Of a stretch of DNA of 64,000 bases, positions 26,172 through 35,832 are shown piece by piece. The position numbers and the translations under genes were made by a program. The notes below the pieces were generated by a model, which was given only the letters and a program-made list of their open reading frames with translations, was not told where the DNA came from and did not search any database. Source of the stretch: Lapidilactobacillus mulanensis (GTDB lineage Bacteria > Bacillota > Bacilli > Lactobacillales > Lactobacillaceae); the NCBI RefSeq assembly GCF_003946215.1, contig NZ_RHOW01000001.1:62001-126000 (forward strand), in the 5' to 3' direction. Within the stretch, counting starts at the first letter, position 1, and every line of letters starts with the position of its first letter.

Positions 26172-27107
26172 ATGGGAAAATATATTCTCAAGCGTGTTGG
26201 GTACATGGTACTGACAATGTTTATCATCGCCACAGCAACTTTCTTCTTGATGAAATTAATGCCTGGCTCGCCTTATGCCAACCAGGCTAAAATGACGACG
26301 GAACAAATCAATATCATGAATCATCAATATGGTTTAGATAAACCGGCATACCAGCAATATTGGATTTATCTTGTCGGGCTGTTGCACGGTGATTTCGGTA
26401 CTTCATTTCAATTTAATAATCAGCCCGTTTCTTATTTGATTGCTAGCCGCATCGGCCCCTCAATGCAAATCGGTGTACAGGCAATTATTCTCGGAACTTT
26501 ATTAGGAATTTTGCTAGGTGCAATTGCGGCCATCCGCAAAAATACTTGGGTCGACACAGTCGCAACTTTCTTTGCGATCATCGGCCGCTCAATTCCTAAC
26601 TTCGTTTTTGCAGTTTTACTACAGTTCTTCTTGGCATTCAAACTGCGAATTTTTCCAATTGCCTTATGGGAAGGTTTCTCGTCCAGTATCCTACCGACGA
26701 TTGCGCTTGCCATGGCACCTTTAGCCACGACTGCACGATTCATGCGCACGGAAATGGTCGACGTTTTAAACTCCGACTACATTGAACTCGCACGCGCGAA
26801 GGGGAATACACCTTGGCAGACCGTTGCTAAACATGCGTTACGGAATTCATTGATCCCTGTAGTCACGATCATTGGCCCAATGGCAGTCGATTTAATGGTC
26901 GGCTCGATGGTCGTCGAAAATATTTTCTCCATTCCTGGGATCGGCGATCAATTCGTCAAATCGATCACCACTAACGACTACCCCACAATTATGGGGTTAA
27001 CATTGCTCTACTCATTTATGTTAGTCGTCGTGATTTTGATCGTCGATATTCTTTACGGCTTGATCGATCCACGAATTAGACTGAGCGGAAGCGAGGGTTC
27101 GAACTAA
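26172..27107 (+). CDS. oppB: Oligopeptide ABC transporter permease OppB
   Basis: 311 residues, six membrane helices. MGKYILKRVGYMVLTMFIIA is the usual N-terminus. The EAA loop is at EMVDVLNSDYIELARAKGNT with downstream LRNSLIPVVTIIG. It pairs with OppC to form the channel. Ribosome site GAGGAAG; the stop overlaps the oppC start (TAATG). Confidence 0.96.
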   Translation: MGKYILKRVGYMVLTMFIIATATFFLMKLMPGSPYANQAKMTTEQINIMNHQYGLDKPAYQQYWIYLVGLLHGDFGTSFQFNNQPVSYLIASRIGPSMQIGVQAIILGTLLGILLGAIAAIRKNTWVDTVATFFAIIGRSIPNFVFAVLLQFFLAFKLRIFPIALWEGFSSSILPTIALAMAPLATTARFMRTEMVDVLNSDYIELARAKGNTPWQTVAKHALRNSLIPVVTIIGPMAVDLMVGSMVVENIFSIPGIGDQFVKSITTNDYPTIMGLTLLYSFMLVVVILIVDILYGLIDPRIRLSGSEGSN

Positions 27108-28135
27108 TGGCTGAGCAAACAAATCAGATTAAACTTAACAAGAATAGTTTCAATAAAGTCGGCGCCAACGACGTTGATGAACAAGAAAAGATTTCCGCAC
27201 CATCCCTAACCTTCCTGCAAGATGCGATTCGCCGCTTGAAAAAAAATAAAGCCGCCATCATCTCACTTTGGTTATTGGTGATCATCATTATGATCTCGAT
27301 CATTTCGATCTGGTGGACGCCCAGTGATCCTAACGCCCAACACGTAGCCTACGCAAACTTACCGCCAAAAATTGCCAATGGGATTCCCGGATTCACCGGT
27401 AAGGCTAGCGTTGGTGGCGAAATCGTCGACAAATATGCCCAGGCTAATGTTCCCAAGGGTACCTATTATGTTTTAGGCACTGATTATCTGGGCCGCGATT
27501 TATTTTCACGCCTGATGAAGGGTGTTGCCTTGTCATTACTGATCGGGATGTTAGCAACTTTATTTGATCTCGTGATCGGGATTCCATATGGGATTATTTC
27601 TGGTTGGAAAGGCGGTCGCACGGATACGATCATGCAGCGAATCATCGAGATCATTTCCTCGATCCCGAATTTAGTTGTCGTGATTTTAATGTTACTGCTG
27701 TTCACACCTGGTCTGGGATCGATCGTCGTCGCCATGGGGATCACCGGCTGGATCACCATGGCCAGATTGGTTCGCGCCGAAACATTGACCTTGAAATCTC
27801 AAGAATATGTTTTAGCAGCACGAACCCTCGGTGAATCGTCTTTCAAAATTGCCATCAAACATTTAATCCCTAATCTTTCCTCAACAATTATTATTCAAAC
27901 GATGTTCTCGATTCCAACCGCAATTTTCTTCGAAGCGTTCTTAAGCTTCATCGGCATTGGTATCCCCGCACCAAACGCCTCACTTGGGACGCTGCTATCT
28001 GATGGTCAGAAAACTTTCCGGTTCTTGCCTTATCAAATGTGGTATCCTGCTGCTGCCATCAGTATTATCATGATTGCCTTCAATTTGTTGGCCGATGGTT
28101 TACGCGATGCCTTTGATCCAAAAGCATCAGAATAA
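27107..28135 (+). CDS. oppC: Oligopeptide ABC transporter permease OppC
   Basis: 342 residues. Cytosolic N-terminal tail, TM1 at ~50-70, extracellular loop, then five helices; EAA loop LTLKSQEYVLAARTLGESSF and LGTDYLGRDLFSRLM are DppC/OppC hallmarks. Coupled to oppB by overlap and followed by an AAAGGAGG site for oppD. Confidence 0.96.
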   Translation: MAEQTNQIKLNKNSFNKVGANDVDEQEKISAPSLTFLQDAIRRLKKNKAAIISLWLLVIIIMISIISIWWTPSDPNAQHVAYANLPPKIANGIPGFTGKASVGGEIVDKYAQANVPKGTYYVLGTDYLGRDLFSRLMKGVALSLLIGMLATLFDLVIGIPYGIISGWKGGRTDTIMQRIIEIISSIPNLVVVILMLLLFTPGLGSIVVAMGITGWITMARLVRAETLTLKSQEYVLAARTLGESSFKIAIKHLIPNLSSTIIIQTMFSIPTAIFFEAFLSFIGIGIPAPNASLGTLLSDGQKTFRFLPYQMWYPAAAISIIMIAFNLLADGLRDAFDPKASE

Positions 28136-28153
28136 CGAAAGGAGGTAGCACTC

Positions 28154-29236
28154 GTGGAAAAAATTCTAGACGTTAAAAATTTAAAAATCAATTTTTCAAC
28201 CTTCGCCGGCCAAGTTCAGGCCATTCGTGATGTGAGTTTTCACCTGAATAAAGGCGAAACTTTAGCGATTGTTGGTGAGTCTGGTTCCGGTAAATCCGTA
28301 ACCGTCCGCAGTATCATGGCGTTATTAGCCAATAACGCCCATATTGATGGCGGTGAGATTGATTTCAAGGGACAAGACATTCTTAAAATGAGTCCCCGCG
28401 AAATCGAAAAAATTCGTGGCAACGATATTTCGATGATCTTCCAAGATCCGATGACCTCACTCGATCCAACGATGCCAATTGGCAAGCAAGTCGCCGAACC
28501 ACTTCTGATTCATGGGAGCATGAACCACGCTAACGCCATGGCCCGTGCAGAAGAAGTATTGAAATTAGTTGGGATCGATAATGCAAAAAATCGCATGAAG
28601 GATTATCCCCACCAATTTTCTGGTGGGCAACGTCAACGGATCGTCATCGCCATTGCCATCGTCAATTATCCTGAAATTTTATTAGCAGATGAACCAACGA
28701 CAGCACTAGACGTAACGATTCAGGCCCAGATCATCGACTTGATGAAAGACTTACAACACAAGATCGGAACCTCGATTATTTTTATCACCCATGACTTAGG
28801 TGTCGTCGCCGGAATTGCTGATCGAGTTGCCGTGATGTATGCTGGCAAAATAATCGAATACGGGACCGTTGACGAGATTTTCTATGACCCCAAGCATCCT
28901 TATACCTGGGGACTGTTAAACTCGATGCCAACGCTCGATACGAGCTCTAAACGGCTATATGCGATTCCAGGGACACCCCCCAATTTATTAGACCCTCCTG
29001 CAGGTGATGCTTTTGCGCCGCGAAATCCTTATACCATGGAGATCGATCACGAAGCGATGCCGCCATTTTTCAAAGTGACTGACACTCACTACGCCGCAAC
29101 TTGGCTATTGCATCCAGACGCGCCTCAGGTCGATCCACCGCTGGCAATTAAGAAGCGCCAAGCAGAATACCGAGAATTATTAGCAAGTGGTCAGATTGGC
29201 AGTCACAAAGCCAAGGAGGTCGATCAAAATGCCTAA
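28154..29236 (+). CDS. oppD: Oligopeptide ABC transporter ATPase OppD
   Basis: 360 residues, GTG start after AAAGGAGG. Walker [10 protein letters not shown]-loop [12 protein letters not shown], signature FSGGQRQRI, Walker B ILLADEP, H-loop ITHD. The C-terminal oligopeptide-type extension ([20 protein letters not shown]) is present, though without the clear Cys cluster of 4Fe-4S-bearing homologues. Overlaps oppF by 8 bp. Confidence 0.96.
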   Translation: MEKILDVKNLKINFSTFAGQVQAIRDVSFHLNKGETLAIVGESGSGKSVTVRSIMALLANNAHIDGGEIDFKGQDILKMSPREIEKIRGNDISMIFQDPMTSLDPTMPIGKQVAEPLLIHGSMNHANAMARAEEVLKLVGIDNAKNRMKDYPHQFSGGQRQRIVIAIAIVNYPEILLADEPTTALDVTIQAQIIDLMKDLQHKIGTSIIFITHDLGVVAGIADRVAVMYAGKIIEYGTVDEIFYDPKHPYTWGLLNSMPTLDTSSKRLYAIPGTPPNLLDPPAGDAFAPRNPYTMEIDHEAMPPFFKVTDTHYAATWLLHPDAPQVDPPLAIKKRQAEYRELLASGQIGSHKAKEVDQNA

Positions 29237-30116
29237 AGATAACGAGACGATCGATGCGCAACCACGTAAAAAATTAGTACAAGTGAAACATCTCAAACAA
29301 TATTTCAACCCTGGCAAGCCAAACGAAGTCAAAGCCATCGACGATATCAGTTTCGATATTTACGAAGGTGAAACTTTCGGACTAGTCGGTGAATCTGGTT
29401 CAGGTAAAAGTACAACCGGCCGCAGTATCATTCGGCTGTACAAACCAACTAGTGGTGAAATTTTGTTCAACGGCAAAGACATCAGCAAGATCAAACATCG
29501 TGACATGCTTGAATTCCGCCGCGAAATGCAAATGATTTTCCAAGATCCCTATGCTTCGTTGAATCCACGAATGAAAGTTAAAGACATTATCGCCGAAGGG
29601 CTCGATGTCCATCACCTGGTCAAAAACGATCAAGAACGCGACGCACGTGTGAATGAATTACTCAATCTGGTTGGATTAAGTCACGATCACGCCACCCGTT
29701 ATCCTCATGAATTTTCTGGTGGGCAACGTCAACGGATCGGGATTGCCCGCGCACTCGCCGTCCAACCGCGATTTATTATCGCCGACGAACCGATTTCGGC
29801 ATTGGACGTTTCCATTCAAGCACAAGTCGTCAACTTGTTGCGCGAGATCCAACAGGAACAAAATTTGACCTATTTATTTATTGCCCATGATTTATCGATG
29901 GTCAAATATATCAGCGATCGCATTGCCGTCATGCATAATGGCCGCTTGATGGAACTCTCAACGGCCGACGAAGTTTACAATCATCCCCTGCATCCTTACA
30001 CGAAGAGCCTGCTCTCAGCGGTGCCACTACCGGATCCAATGTACGAACGTTCACGCCGCAGAAAAGACTACGATTCCAGTATCGAATTCGATGGCAAGCC
30101 CCGCACACTAAAATAA
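29229..30116 (+). CDS. oppF: Oligopeptide ABC transporter ATPase OppF, truncated by an in-frame stop
   Basis: 295 residues from ATG 29229 (AAGGAGG at 29213-29219). All ATPase motifs are intact: [45 protein letters not shown]. The frame ends RTLK-TAA at 30114, but the same frame continues without interruption as IVPGHFVLAADDEITAYQAD to TAG at 30204-30206. The PGHFV block is the normal end of OppF proteins, so TAA most likely replaces a Glu codon (GAA to TAA). ATP hydrolysis should survive; loss of the last ~30 residues may affect folding or partner contact. Confidence 0.9.
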   Translation: MPKDNETIDAQPRKKLVQVKHLKQYFNPGKPNEVKAIDDISFDIYEGETFGLVGESGSGKSTTGRSIIRLYKPTSGEILFNGKDISKIKHRDMLEFRREMQMIFQDPYASLNPRMKVKDIIAEGLDVHHLVKNDQERDARVNELLNLVGLSHDHATRYPHEFSGGQRQRIGIARALAVQPRFIIADEPISALDVSIQAQVVNLLREIQQEQNLTYLFIAHDLSMVKYISDRIAVMHNGRLMELSTADEVYNHPLHPYTKSLLSAVPLPDPMYERSRRRKDYDSSIEFDGKPRTLK

Positions 30117-30206
30117 ATTGTGCCCGGACATTTCGTACTAGCTGCCGACGATGAAATCACCGCGTACCAGGCAGACGCTGAAAAATATAGCCACGAAACA
30201 AATTAG
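30117..30206 (+). pseudogene. Detached C-terminus of OppF
   Basis: In frame with oppF after its TAA: I-V-P-G-H-F-V-L-A-A-D-D-E-I then ~15 residues to TAG. It has no ribosome binding site of its own, so it is translated only by stop-codon read-through or if the stop is a sequencing error. Confidence 0.7.
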
Positions 30207-30211
30207 TTCAA

Positions 30212-30264
30212 GTAAAAAATAAGCACAAATCAACCTAGTCGGTTGATCTGTGCTTATTTTTTAC
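30212..30264. terminator. Terminator of the opp operon
   Basis: AAATAAGCACA.ATCAACC / GGTTGAT.TGTGCTTATTTTTT with 5-nt loop, placed after the second stop (30206) rather than the first, which supports the longer OppF as the ancestral frame. Confidence 0.9.
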
Positions 30265-30388
30265 TTATTTTCATCATTCTCATCAAATCATAAAGTGGGT
30301 CTATGATCTCCCTGAACTAACGCAATCCAAACGAATGAGACGTTTATTTAAAGCGGACTGTACCTATACTGCCAAGCTACTTAACAAG

Positions 30389-31483
30389 CTACAGAAATAA
30401 CTCTGCATTATGCTCAGGAACACGTACTAAATCGTCTGCGACTAATCGCTCTGCAATCTGAACAGAATTCCAAGCAGCACCCTTGAGCAAGTTATCGGCA
30501 ACTACCCAGAGATTATAAGCGCCAGGTGTTTCTAAATCGCGCCGAACACGGCCGACAAAAGTTTCGCGACGTCCTTCAGCTGTCTTGGGTTGTGGATAAA
30601 GTTGTTGACTGGGATCATCTTGCACAACTAAGCCAGGAAAATCAGCCATCACTTCATGTAATTGTGCAACTGTTGGTCGTTGATCTGTACCGACTTCAAA
30701 CCAAACGGATTCACCATGACCAACTGGAACCGGAACGCGCACACACGTTGCAGTCACTTTAATATCCGGTGAATTTTTATCACCTAACATGATTTTTTTA
30801 GTCTCATGAATCATTTTCCATTCTTCGTGAGTATAGCCTTCATCTTCGAAGACATCGATTTGTGGTAACAGATTAAATGCCAGCGGATAATGTTTCTGGT
30901 CACCTTTCACAGGTAAAATTTGTGGCGTGAATTCTTCCCCGTTCAAATCAGCCTGTGCCTCAGCATTCATCTCATCGATTGCAGATTGACCGGCCCCACC
31001 AGCAGCTTGATAAGTTGAAACCACGATCCGATTTAGTCCATACTTTTGCCGAACTGGTTCCAGCGCCATGACCATCTGAATCGTCGAACAATTGGGATTG
31101 GCAATGATGCCATGATGCCAAGCGAGATCTTTTTCATTTACTTCTGGCACAACGAGAGGCACTTGATCGTTCATCCGGAAAAATGACGTGTTATCCACAC
31201 AGACTGCGCCACGTTTAACTGCTTCCGGTAACAAACGGCCAGAAACAGACCCGCCGGCAGAAGCTAACACTAAATCAATACCATCAAAGGATTCAGGCTT
31301 AGCTTCCTCAACAGTCACAGATTCACCTTTAAAAGTCATCGTCTTACCTGCAGAACGAGCAGAGGCTAACAAATGAACTTCTGAGACTGGAATAGTCGAT
31401 GCGGCTAACTGTTGGATCATCCGTGTCCCAACGGCGCCGGTCGCACCTAAAATTGCAACTTTATATTGTTTTTTTACCATCAT
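30389..31483 (-). CDS. asd: Aspartate-semialdehyde dehydrogenase
   Basis: 364 residues. YKVAILGATGAVGTRMIQQL is the NADP loop; the catalytic cysteine lies in IIANPNCSTIQMVMAL, and the later CVRVPVPVGHGESVW supplies the catalytic histidine. It converts aspartyl phosphate to aspartate semialdehyde, the branch point to lysine/DAP and threonine. Last gene of the lysine operon on the minus strand, seven bp after patA. No clear T-run terminator follows. Confidence 0.95.
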   Translation of the reverse strand: MMVKKQYKVAILGATGAVGTRMIQQLAASTIPVSEVHLLASARSAGKTMTFKGESVTVEEAKPESFDGIDLVLASAGGSVSGRLLPEAVKRGAVCVDNTSFFRMNDQVPLVVPEVNEKDLAWHHGIIANPNCSTIQMVMALEPVRQKYGLNRIVVSTYQAAGGAGQSAIDEMNAEAQADLNGEEFTPQILPVKGDQKHYPLAFNLLPQIDVFEDEGYTHEEWKMIHETKKIMLGDKNSPDIKVTATCVRVPVPVGHGESVWFEVGTDQRPTVAQLHEVMADFPGLVVQDDPSQQLYPQPKTAEGRRETFVGRVRRDLETPGAYNLWVVADNLLKGAAWNSVQIAERLVADDLVRVPEHNAELFL

Positions 31484-31489
31484 ACATGC

Positions 31490-32683
31490 CTACTTTTCAT
31501 CATTGATTCGAAACGCTGCGACGTATTTTTGAATTCGTCGTCCAGCTTCTTGCAAGTTTTGCGTTGATGCTGCATAAGACAGCCGCACATGTCCTTCTCC
31601 ACCAGGACCAAAGACTGATCCAGGAGTCACACCAACTTTTGCTTTCTTCGCGAGATCGTAAGCAAATTTCACATCGTCTTGAATCAACGTTGGTGGAATT
31701 TTTGCAAAAATATAAAATGCACCCGCTGGCGTCGGCGCCGTGAATCCAGCTTGTTGAAGATCATGTAAAATTAAACCCTGACGTTCACGATAAACGTCAC
31801 GCATCTGCTGGGCATCATCTTGACCGTTTTTCAAAGCCTCTTCTGCGGCTTTCATCATTGGCGATGCTGCTGTCGTCACCAAGAATTGATGCATTTTTCC
31901 GATTAGGGCAATCAACGCATGTGGACCTGCGAGATAGCCGATCCGATAACCCGTCATGGCGTGCGACTTAGAAAAACCGCTGATCAATACGGTTTGCTCT
32001 GGCAAAAGCTTGCCCATGCTGAGATGGGGTTCACGATAAGACAACTCGGCATAAATTTCGTCCGACAGAACGACCAAGTCGGTTTGTTTGATTACATCTG
32101 CTAATTCATGTAATTGAGCATGTGTATAAGTGGCGCCGGTCGGATTATTAGGATAATTCAACACTAACCCAGTTGCTTCTGGGTGCTCGGCTAAAACTTC
32201 GGTCAGCTTTGCAGCCGTCAAAACAAAATCCGGTGCCGTATTAACATTGATCACATGAATGCCATTGACCTTGGCGACCGTTTCGTAAAGTGGAAATGTG
32301 GGTGTTGGCACGATAATCGTGTCTCCAGGATTGAACAGACCACTAATGGCAGCATAAATCCCTTCTGTTGCTCCAACCGTCACCACCACCTCTTGCGTGG
32401 CTACATAATGTGTATCAAACTTATCGGCAAGATATTGACTGATCAATTCTCGCAGTTCCATGAATCCAAACGACGGTGCATAGTGAGAAAAGTTTTGATC
32501 GATCGCCACTTTTGTCGCCTGCTTAACGTGATCAGGCACCGCAAAATCGGGTTCCCCCAAAGTCAACTTGATCATCCCAGGAATCAACGAAATTTCGTTG
32601 TCAAATTCACGTATTGCGGATGGCGGAACAGTGTCTAAATTTCGATTACCTAATTTTGACAAACCTAATTTAAGTTCTGGCAT
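31490..32683 (-). CDS. patA: Aminotransferase, probable N-acetyl-L,L-diaminopimelate aminotransferase
   Basis: 397 residues, PLP fold type I. LSDEIYAELSY and the Schiff-base lysine block ISGFSKSHAMTGYRIGY are clear; LTLGEPDFAVPDHVKQAT begins the class I/II domain. Its place between dapB and asd in an acetyl-branch cluster makes N-acetyl-2-amino-6-oxopimelate the likely substrate. AGAAGGGG precedes ATG, and a family A hairpin ends eight nt before that site. Confidence 0.88.
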   Translation of the reverse strand: MPELKLGLSKLGNRNLDTVPPSAIREFDNEISLIPGMIKLTLGEPDFAVPDHVKQATKVAIDQNFSHYAPSFGFMELRELISQYLADKFDTHYVATQEVVVTVGATEGIYAAISGLFNPGDTIIVPTPTFPLYETVAKVNGIHVINVNTAPDFVLTAAKLTEVLAEHPEATGLVLNYPNNPTGATYTHAQLHELADVIKQTDLVVLSDEIYAELSYREPHLSMGKLLPEQTVLISGFSKSHAMTGYRIGYLAGPHALIALIGKMHQFLVTTAASPMMKAAEEALKNGQDDAQQMRDVYRERQGLILHDLQQAGFTAPTPAGAFYIFAKIPPTLIQDDVKFAYDLAKKAKVGVTPGSVFGPGGEGHVRLSYAASTQNLQEAGRRIQKYVAAFRINDEK

Positions 32684-32705
32684 GAAATTTCCCCTTCTAA
32701 TTCAT

Positions 32706-32826
32706 AGAGTGTGGAAAGCAACGGGTTGAAATTATTGGCTAAGCCGCCAACAACTTAAAAATCCCGCTTTTGGATTTCAAGTTGTTGGCGGCTTAGACAT
32801 TAATTTCAGTTGCTTGGAACACGTTT
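32706..32826 (+). repeat. Family A hairpin in the lysine operon (A2a)
   Basis: Outer stem AAGCAAC / GTTGCTT; inner stem CTAAGCCGCCAACAACTT / AAGTTGTTGGCGGCTTAG; tip AAATCCCGCTTTTGGATTT. Lies between patA and the next copy, in the dapB-patA intercistronic gap. Confidence 0.9.
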
Positions 32827-32946
32827 AGAGTGCGGAACAACACGGGTTGAAATCTACAGCTAAGACGTCAAGACACAAAAATTGTATTTTATTTTTCGTG
32901 GCTTGATCTCTTAGATGCTAGATTTCAGTGTTGTGCAACACGTTTA
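32827..32946 (+). repeat. Family A hairpin in the lysine operon (A2b)
   Basis: Head-to-tail with A2a (period 121 bp). Outer stem ACAACAC / GTGTTGT; inner stem around CTAAGA / TCTTAG. Its right end (CACGTTTA) contains the dapB stop codon (TTA at 32944-32946 on the plus strand). Confidence 0.9.
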
Positions 32947-33693
32947 CAGTAAAGCATCCAACCCAACTGTCAGTCCTTCTGGCAATGTTCCAACTTTTTG
33001 CGCAGCTAGGACAACTCCTTGCATGAACGAAGAACGATCAAATGAAACTTGTTTAATACTCAAGCTCTCGCCAGCCGCGCCAAAAAGAACCTCTTCTTGC
33101 GCAACATAGCCTGGCAAACGCAAGGCATGAACTGGAACGTCGTCGATCCATTCACCGCGAGCGGGTTGGTCGGTTTCTTTCGGCGCAATTGGGCTATTTT
33201 GGCGTGCTTCACTAATAAGTTGTGCCGTCGCTCTTGCCGTTCCTGATGGTGAGTCAACTTTATCCGCATGATGCGCTTCAACGACTTCAGCATCAGGAAA
33301 ATATTGAGCCGCTTTTTGTGCAAATTGCATCATTAAAACGGCAGAAATCGCAAAATTCGGAACGATCAATAAATGTTGATGATTCTTCGTGGCCAGCTGG
33401 CCTAACTCATTAAACTCGCCATTATCTAGGCCACTGGTGCCAATAACAACATCAAAACCATGTTGCAGCGCCCAATTTGCATTAGCCTTAGCAGCCGCAG
33501 CAATCGTAAAATCTAACCAAACATCTGCCTGAACATTAATTTGGTCGACACTTGTAAAAACTGGAAAATCTGAATTTGATTGGCCATGAATATCTAGCCC
33601 GCCGGCTATCGTTACACCGTCAGTCGCTGCAATTGTTTTAGCAACACGTTGGCCCATATTCCCTGCGACACCACCGATAAATACCGTTGTCAT
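32944..33693 (-). CDS. dapB: 4-hydroxy-tetrahydrodipicolinate reductase
   Basis: 249 residues from ATG 33691-33693, preceded by GGAGG inside the dapA end; one base separates it from the dapA stop. GGVAGNMGQRVAKTI is the nucleotide loop and EAHHADKVDSPSGTA the substrate/catalytic signature. It reduces hydroxytetrahydrodipicolinate to tetrahydrodipicolinate. The stop codon falls within the end of a family A repeat, so the last residues may have been changed by its insertion. Confidence 0.95.
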   Translation of the reverse strand: MTTVFIGGVAGNMGQRVAKTIAATDGVTIAGGLDIHGQSNSDFPVFTSVDQINVQADVWLDFTIAAAAKANANWALQHGFDVVIGTSGLDNGEFNELGQLATKNHQHLLIVPNFAISAVLMMQFAQKAAQYFPDAEVVEAHHADKVDSPSGTARATAQLISEARQNSPIAPKETDQPARGEWIDDVPVHALRLPGYVAQEEVLFGAAGESLSIKQVSFDRSSFMQGVVLAAQKVGTLPEGLTVGLDALL

Positions 33694-33694
33694 A

Positions 33695-34567
33695 TTAATT
33701 TGCCTCCAAAACCGCATTGACTGCTTGTGCTTCTTCTGTTGTTAAGGGAATCATTGGTAATCGCAAATTATTCGCAATTTCACCGCGAGCCGCCAACACC
33801 ATCTTGACTGGTTCTGGTGAAGGATAAGCAAATAAGGCATCCATTCTCGGTGCCAACCAGCGCATTTTCTCTTGGGCAGCTTGCAGTTTTCCGGTCTCAA
33901 AAGCGGTGATCATATCATGCATTTCATTCCCATACAAATGAGAAGTGACTGAGATCACACCGCGTGCGCCGGCGCCGATTGCGCCAAGCGTTTGCGTATC
34001 CTCACCCGTATAAACGGCAAAATCAGGCGATGTATTTTCAACAAGATATTTAAGATCACTGACGCTGGTACACTGTTTAACGCCACCGATATTTGGATAT
34101 TTCGATAACTCAACCACGGTCTCGTTATCCAGCTTCACAACGGTACGTCCCGGAATATTGTATAGGATCACTGGCACTGCAGACGCATCCGCAATGGCCT
34201 TGAAATGAGCCACCATTCCTGCTTGGCTAGGTTTATTGTAATAAGGATTTACGGCCAAAACAGCCGTGATCCCGTGAATTGCACTCGCTTCTTTGGCAAG
34301 TGCGACTGAAGCTGCAGTGCTATTATTACCAACGTTCGCAACAACGACCGCTTTATCTTGAACATGCTGAGTAAAGTGATTGAACAGCTCAATTTTTTCA
34401 TCATGCGTTAAGGTTGGTGATTCACCAGTGGTTGCGCCGATCACGAAGCCGTCGCTATGTTCATGGATCAACCGATCAGCCAACGCGTCCAGTGCCGGAT
34501 AATCGATCTGATCGTCGTCGTTGAACGGTGTGATCAAGGCGGTCAAAATTTTTTTATTTTCTAACAA
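33695..34567 (-). CDS. dapA: 4-hydroxy-tetrahydrodipicolinate synthase
   Basis: 290 residues. The start is taken as TTG (34565-34567) because AGGAGT lies six nt before it; a GTG five codons upstream overlaps that site. GATTGESPTL, PVILYNIPGRT (Tyr) and GGVKQCTSVSDL (the Schiff-base position: K in GVK) are DapA signatures. Condenses aspartate semialdehyde and pyruvate. Confidence 0.94.
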   Translation of the reverse strand: MLENKKILTALITPFNDDDQIDYPALDALADRLIHEHSDGFVIGATTGESPTLTHDEKIELFNHFTQHVQDKAVVVANVGNNSTAASVALAKEASAIHGITAVLAVNPYYNKPSQAGMVAHFKAIADASAVPVILYNIPGRTVVKLDNETVVELSKYPNIGGVKQCTSVSDLKYLVENTSPDFAVYTGEDTQTLGAIGAGARGVISVTSHLYGNEMHDMITAFETGKLQAAQEKMRWLAPRMDALFAYPSPEPVKMVLAARGEIANNLRLPMIPLTTEEAQAVNAVLEAN

Positions 34568-34602
34568 GTGATTACTCCTCACAAAATATGATTATTATTA
34601 AT

Positions 34603-35754
34603 TCATTGCATTCGGTGTTCTAAAAACTTGATCCACGCCTCAACCCCGGGCTTAATTGCGCGCTCTTCAGGATTCAAGTGGTCGCTATGTAGCGAATGTT
34701 CAGGATCGTTGACGCCGAGCCAAACCATCGTGCCCGGAAACTTCTGAGTTAAGAAGCCAAAATCTTCGCCGGTCATTGCTGGCTCCGATTCGGCAAAATC
34801 GATAGTTGGATCAGCCGTCATGAACTCGATCAAGTCGGTTGTTTGTTCAATTGCGTTTTCAACGGGCATATAGCCGCCTTGAATCAGGTTAAGATCAGCC
34901 TTGACACCATAAGTTTGAGCCACGCCATCCGCAATCTCACGCACACGCTGTTGCATCATTAAAATATCTGATTGCAGAAACGCACGGATCGTCCCTTCAA
35001 GTTTAGCTTCTCCAGCAATCACGTTCATAACTTGACCCGCATGAAAACTACCGATAGTCACAACGCCCCCGCGGATTGGATCCACATTTCGAGAAACGAT
35101 CGTCTGCACTTGCATCACAAATGCGGCCGCAGCTACCAACGCATCTTTAGCGCGTTGAGGATAAGCTGCGTGCCCACTTTCACCAGTGAAGGTTAAATGG
35201 ATCTCGGTCGTTCCAGCGAACAGAGTGCCCAAGCGCGTAGCAATTTGTCCAGCTGGTAAACTTGGATTATCATGAATCGCAAAGAATTCATCGGGACGCC
35301 ACTTGCCGGTAAAAGCGCCCGCCTCATAAACGCGATAACCGCCATATTCGGCTTCTTCCGCTGGCTGAAAAAAGAAAATCAGATTGTCTTTTGGTTGATG
35401 CTCAGCGAAATGCTGCAAAATACCGAGCGCAACTGTCATATGAATATCGTGTCCACAAGCATGCATCTGACCAGGAATAGTCGAACTGAAAGCTAAGCCC
35501 GTCTGTTCGGTCACCGGTAAGGCGTCAATATCGGTACGATAACCGATCGTTTTATGCGGATCAGTGCCTTGCAATCGCACCAGAATTGCGGTGGGAACAC
35601 TCGGAACTGACTTGATTTCTAACCAATCTGTTGACCACAACTTCATCAAACTCAACAAATAATCATGGGTTTGTACTTCATGCAAGGCTAATTCAGGTAT
35701 CTGATGAAGGTCACGGCGAATTTTAATCAGTTCCTCGTTGTCCAAGTCGCTCAT
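34603..35754 (-). CDS. N-acetyldiaminopimelate deacetylase (M20 family)
   Basis: 383 residues from ATG 35752-35754 after AGGAAG. M20 metallopeptidase motifs: MHACGHDIHM (metal His/Asp) and FFFQPAEEAEYGG (catalytic Glu-Glu). Deacetylates N-acetyl-L,L-DAP to give L,L-DAP. Its position between dapA and the tetrahydrodipicolinate acetyltransferase fixes the assignment over other M20 amidohydrolases. Confidence 0.92.
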   Translation of the reverse strand: MSDLDNEELIKIRRDLHQIPELALHEVQTHDYLLSLMKLWSTDWLEIKSVPSVPTAILVRLQGTDPHKTIGYRTDIDALPVTEQTGLAFSSTIPGQMHACGHDIHMTVALGILQHFAEHQPKDNLIFFFQPAEEAEYGGYRVYEAGAFTGKWRPDEFFAIHDNPSLPAGQIATRLGTLFAGTTEIHLTFTGESGHAAYPQRAKDALVAAAAFVMQVQTIVSRNVDPIRGGVVTIGSFHAGQVMNVIAGEAKLEGTIRAFLQSDILMMQQRVREIADGVAQTYGVKADLNLIQGGYMPVENAIEQTTDLIEFMTADPTIDFAESEPAMTGEDFGFLTQKFPGTMVWLGVNDPEHSLHSDHLNPEERAIKPGVEAWIKFLEHRMQ

Positions 35755-35832
35755 CGAATGACTTCCTTTCAAAATAATCAAACGTCTTTGCATATCTAAC
35801 GAATCGACTGCTTGTTTGATTAAACTGGCGAT

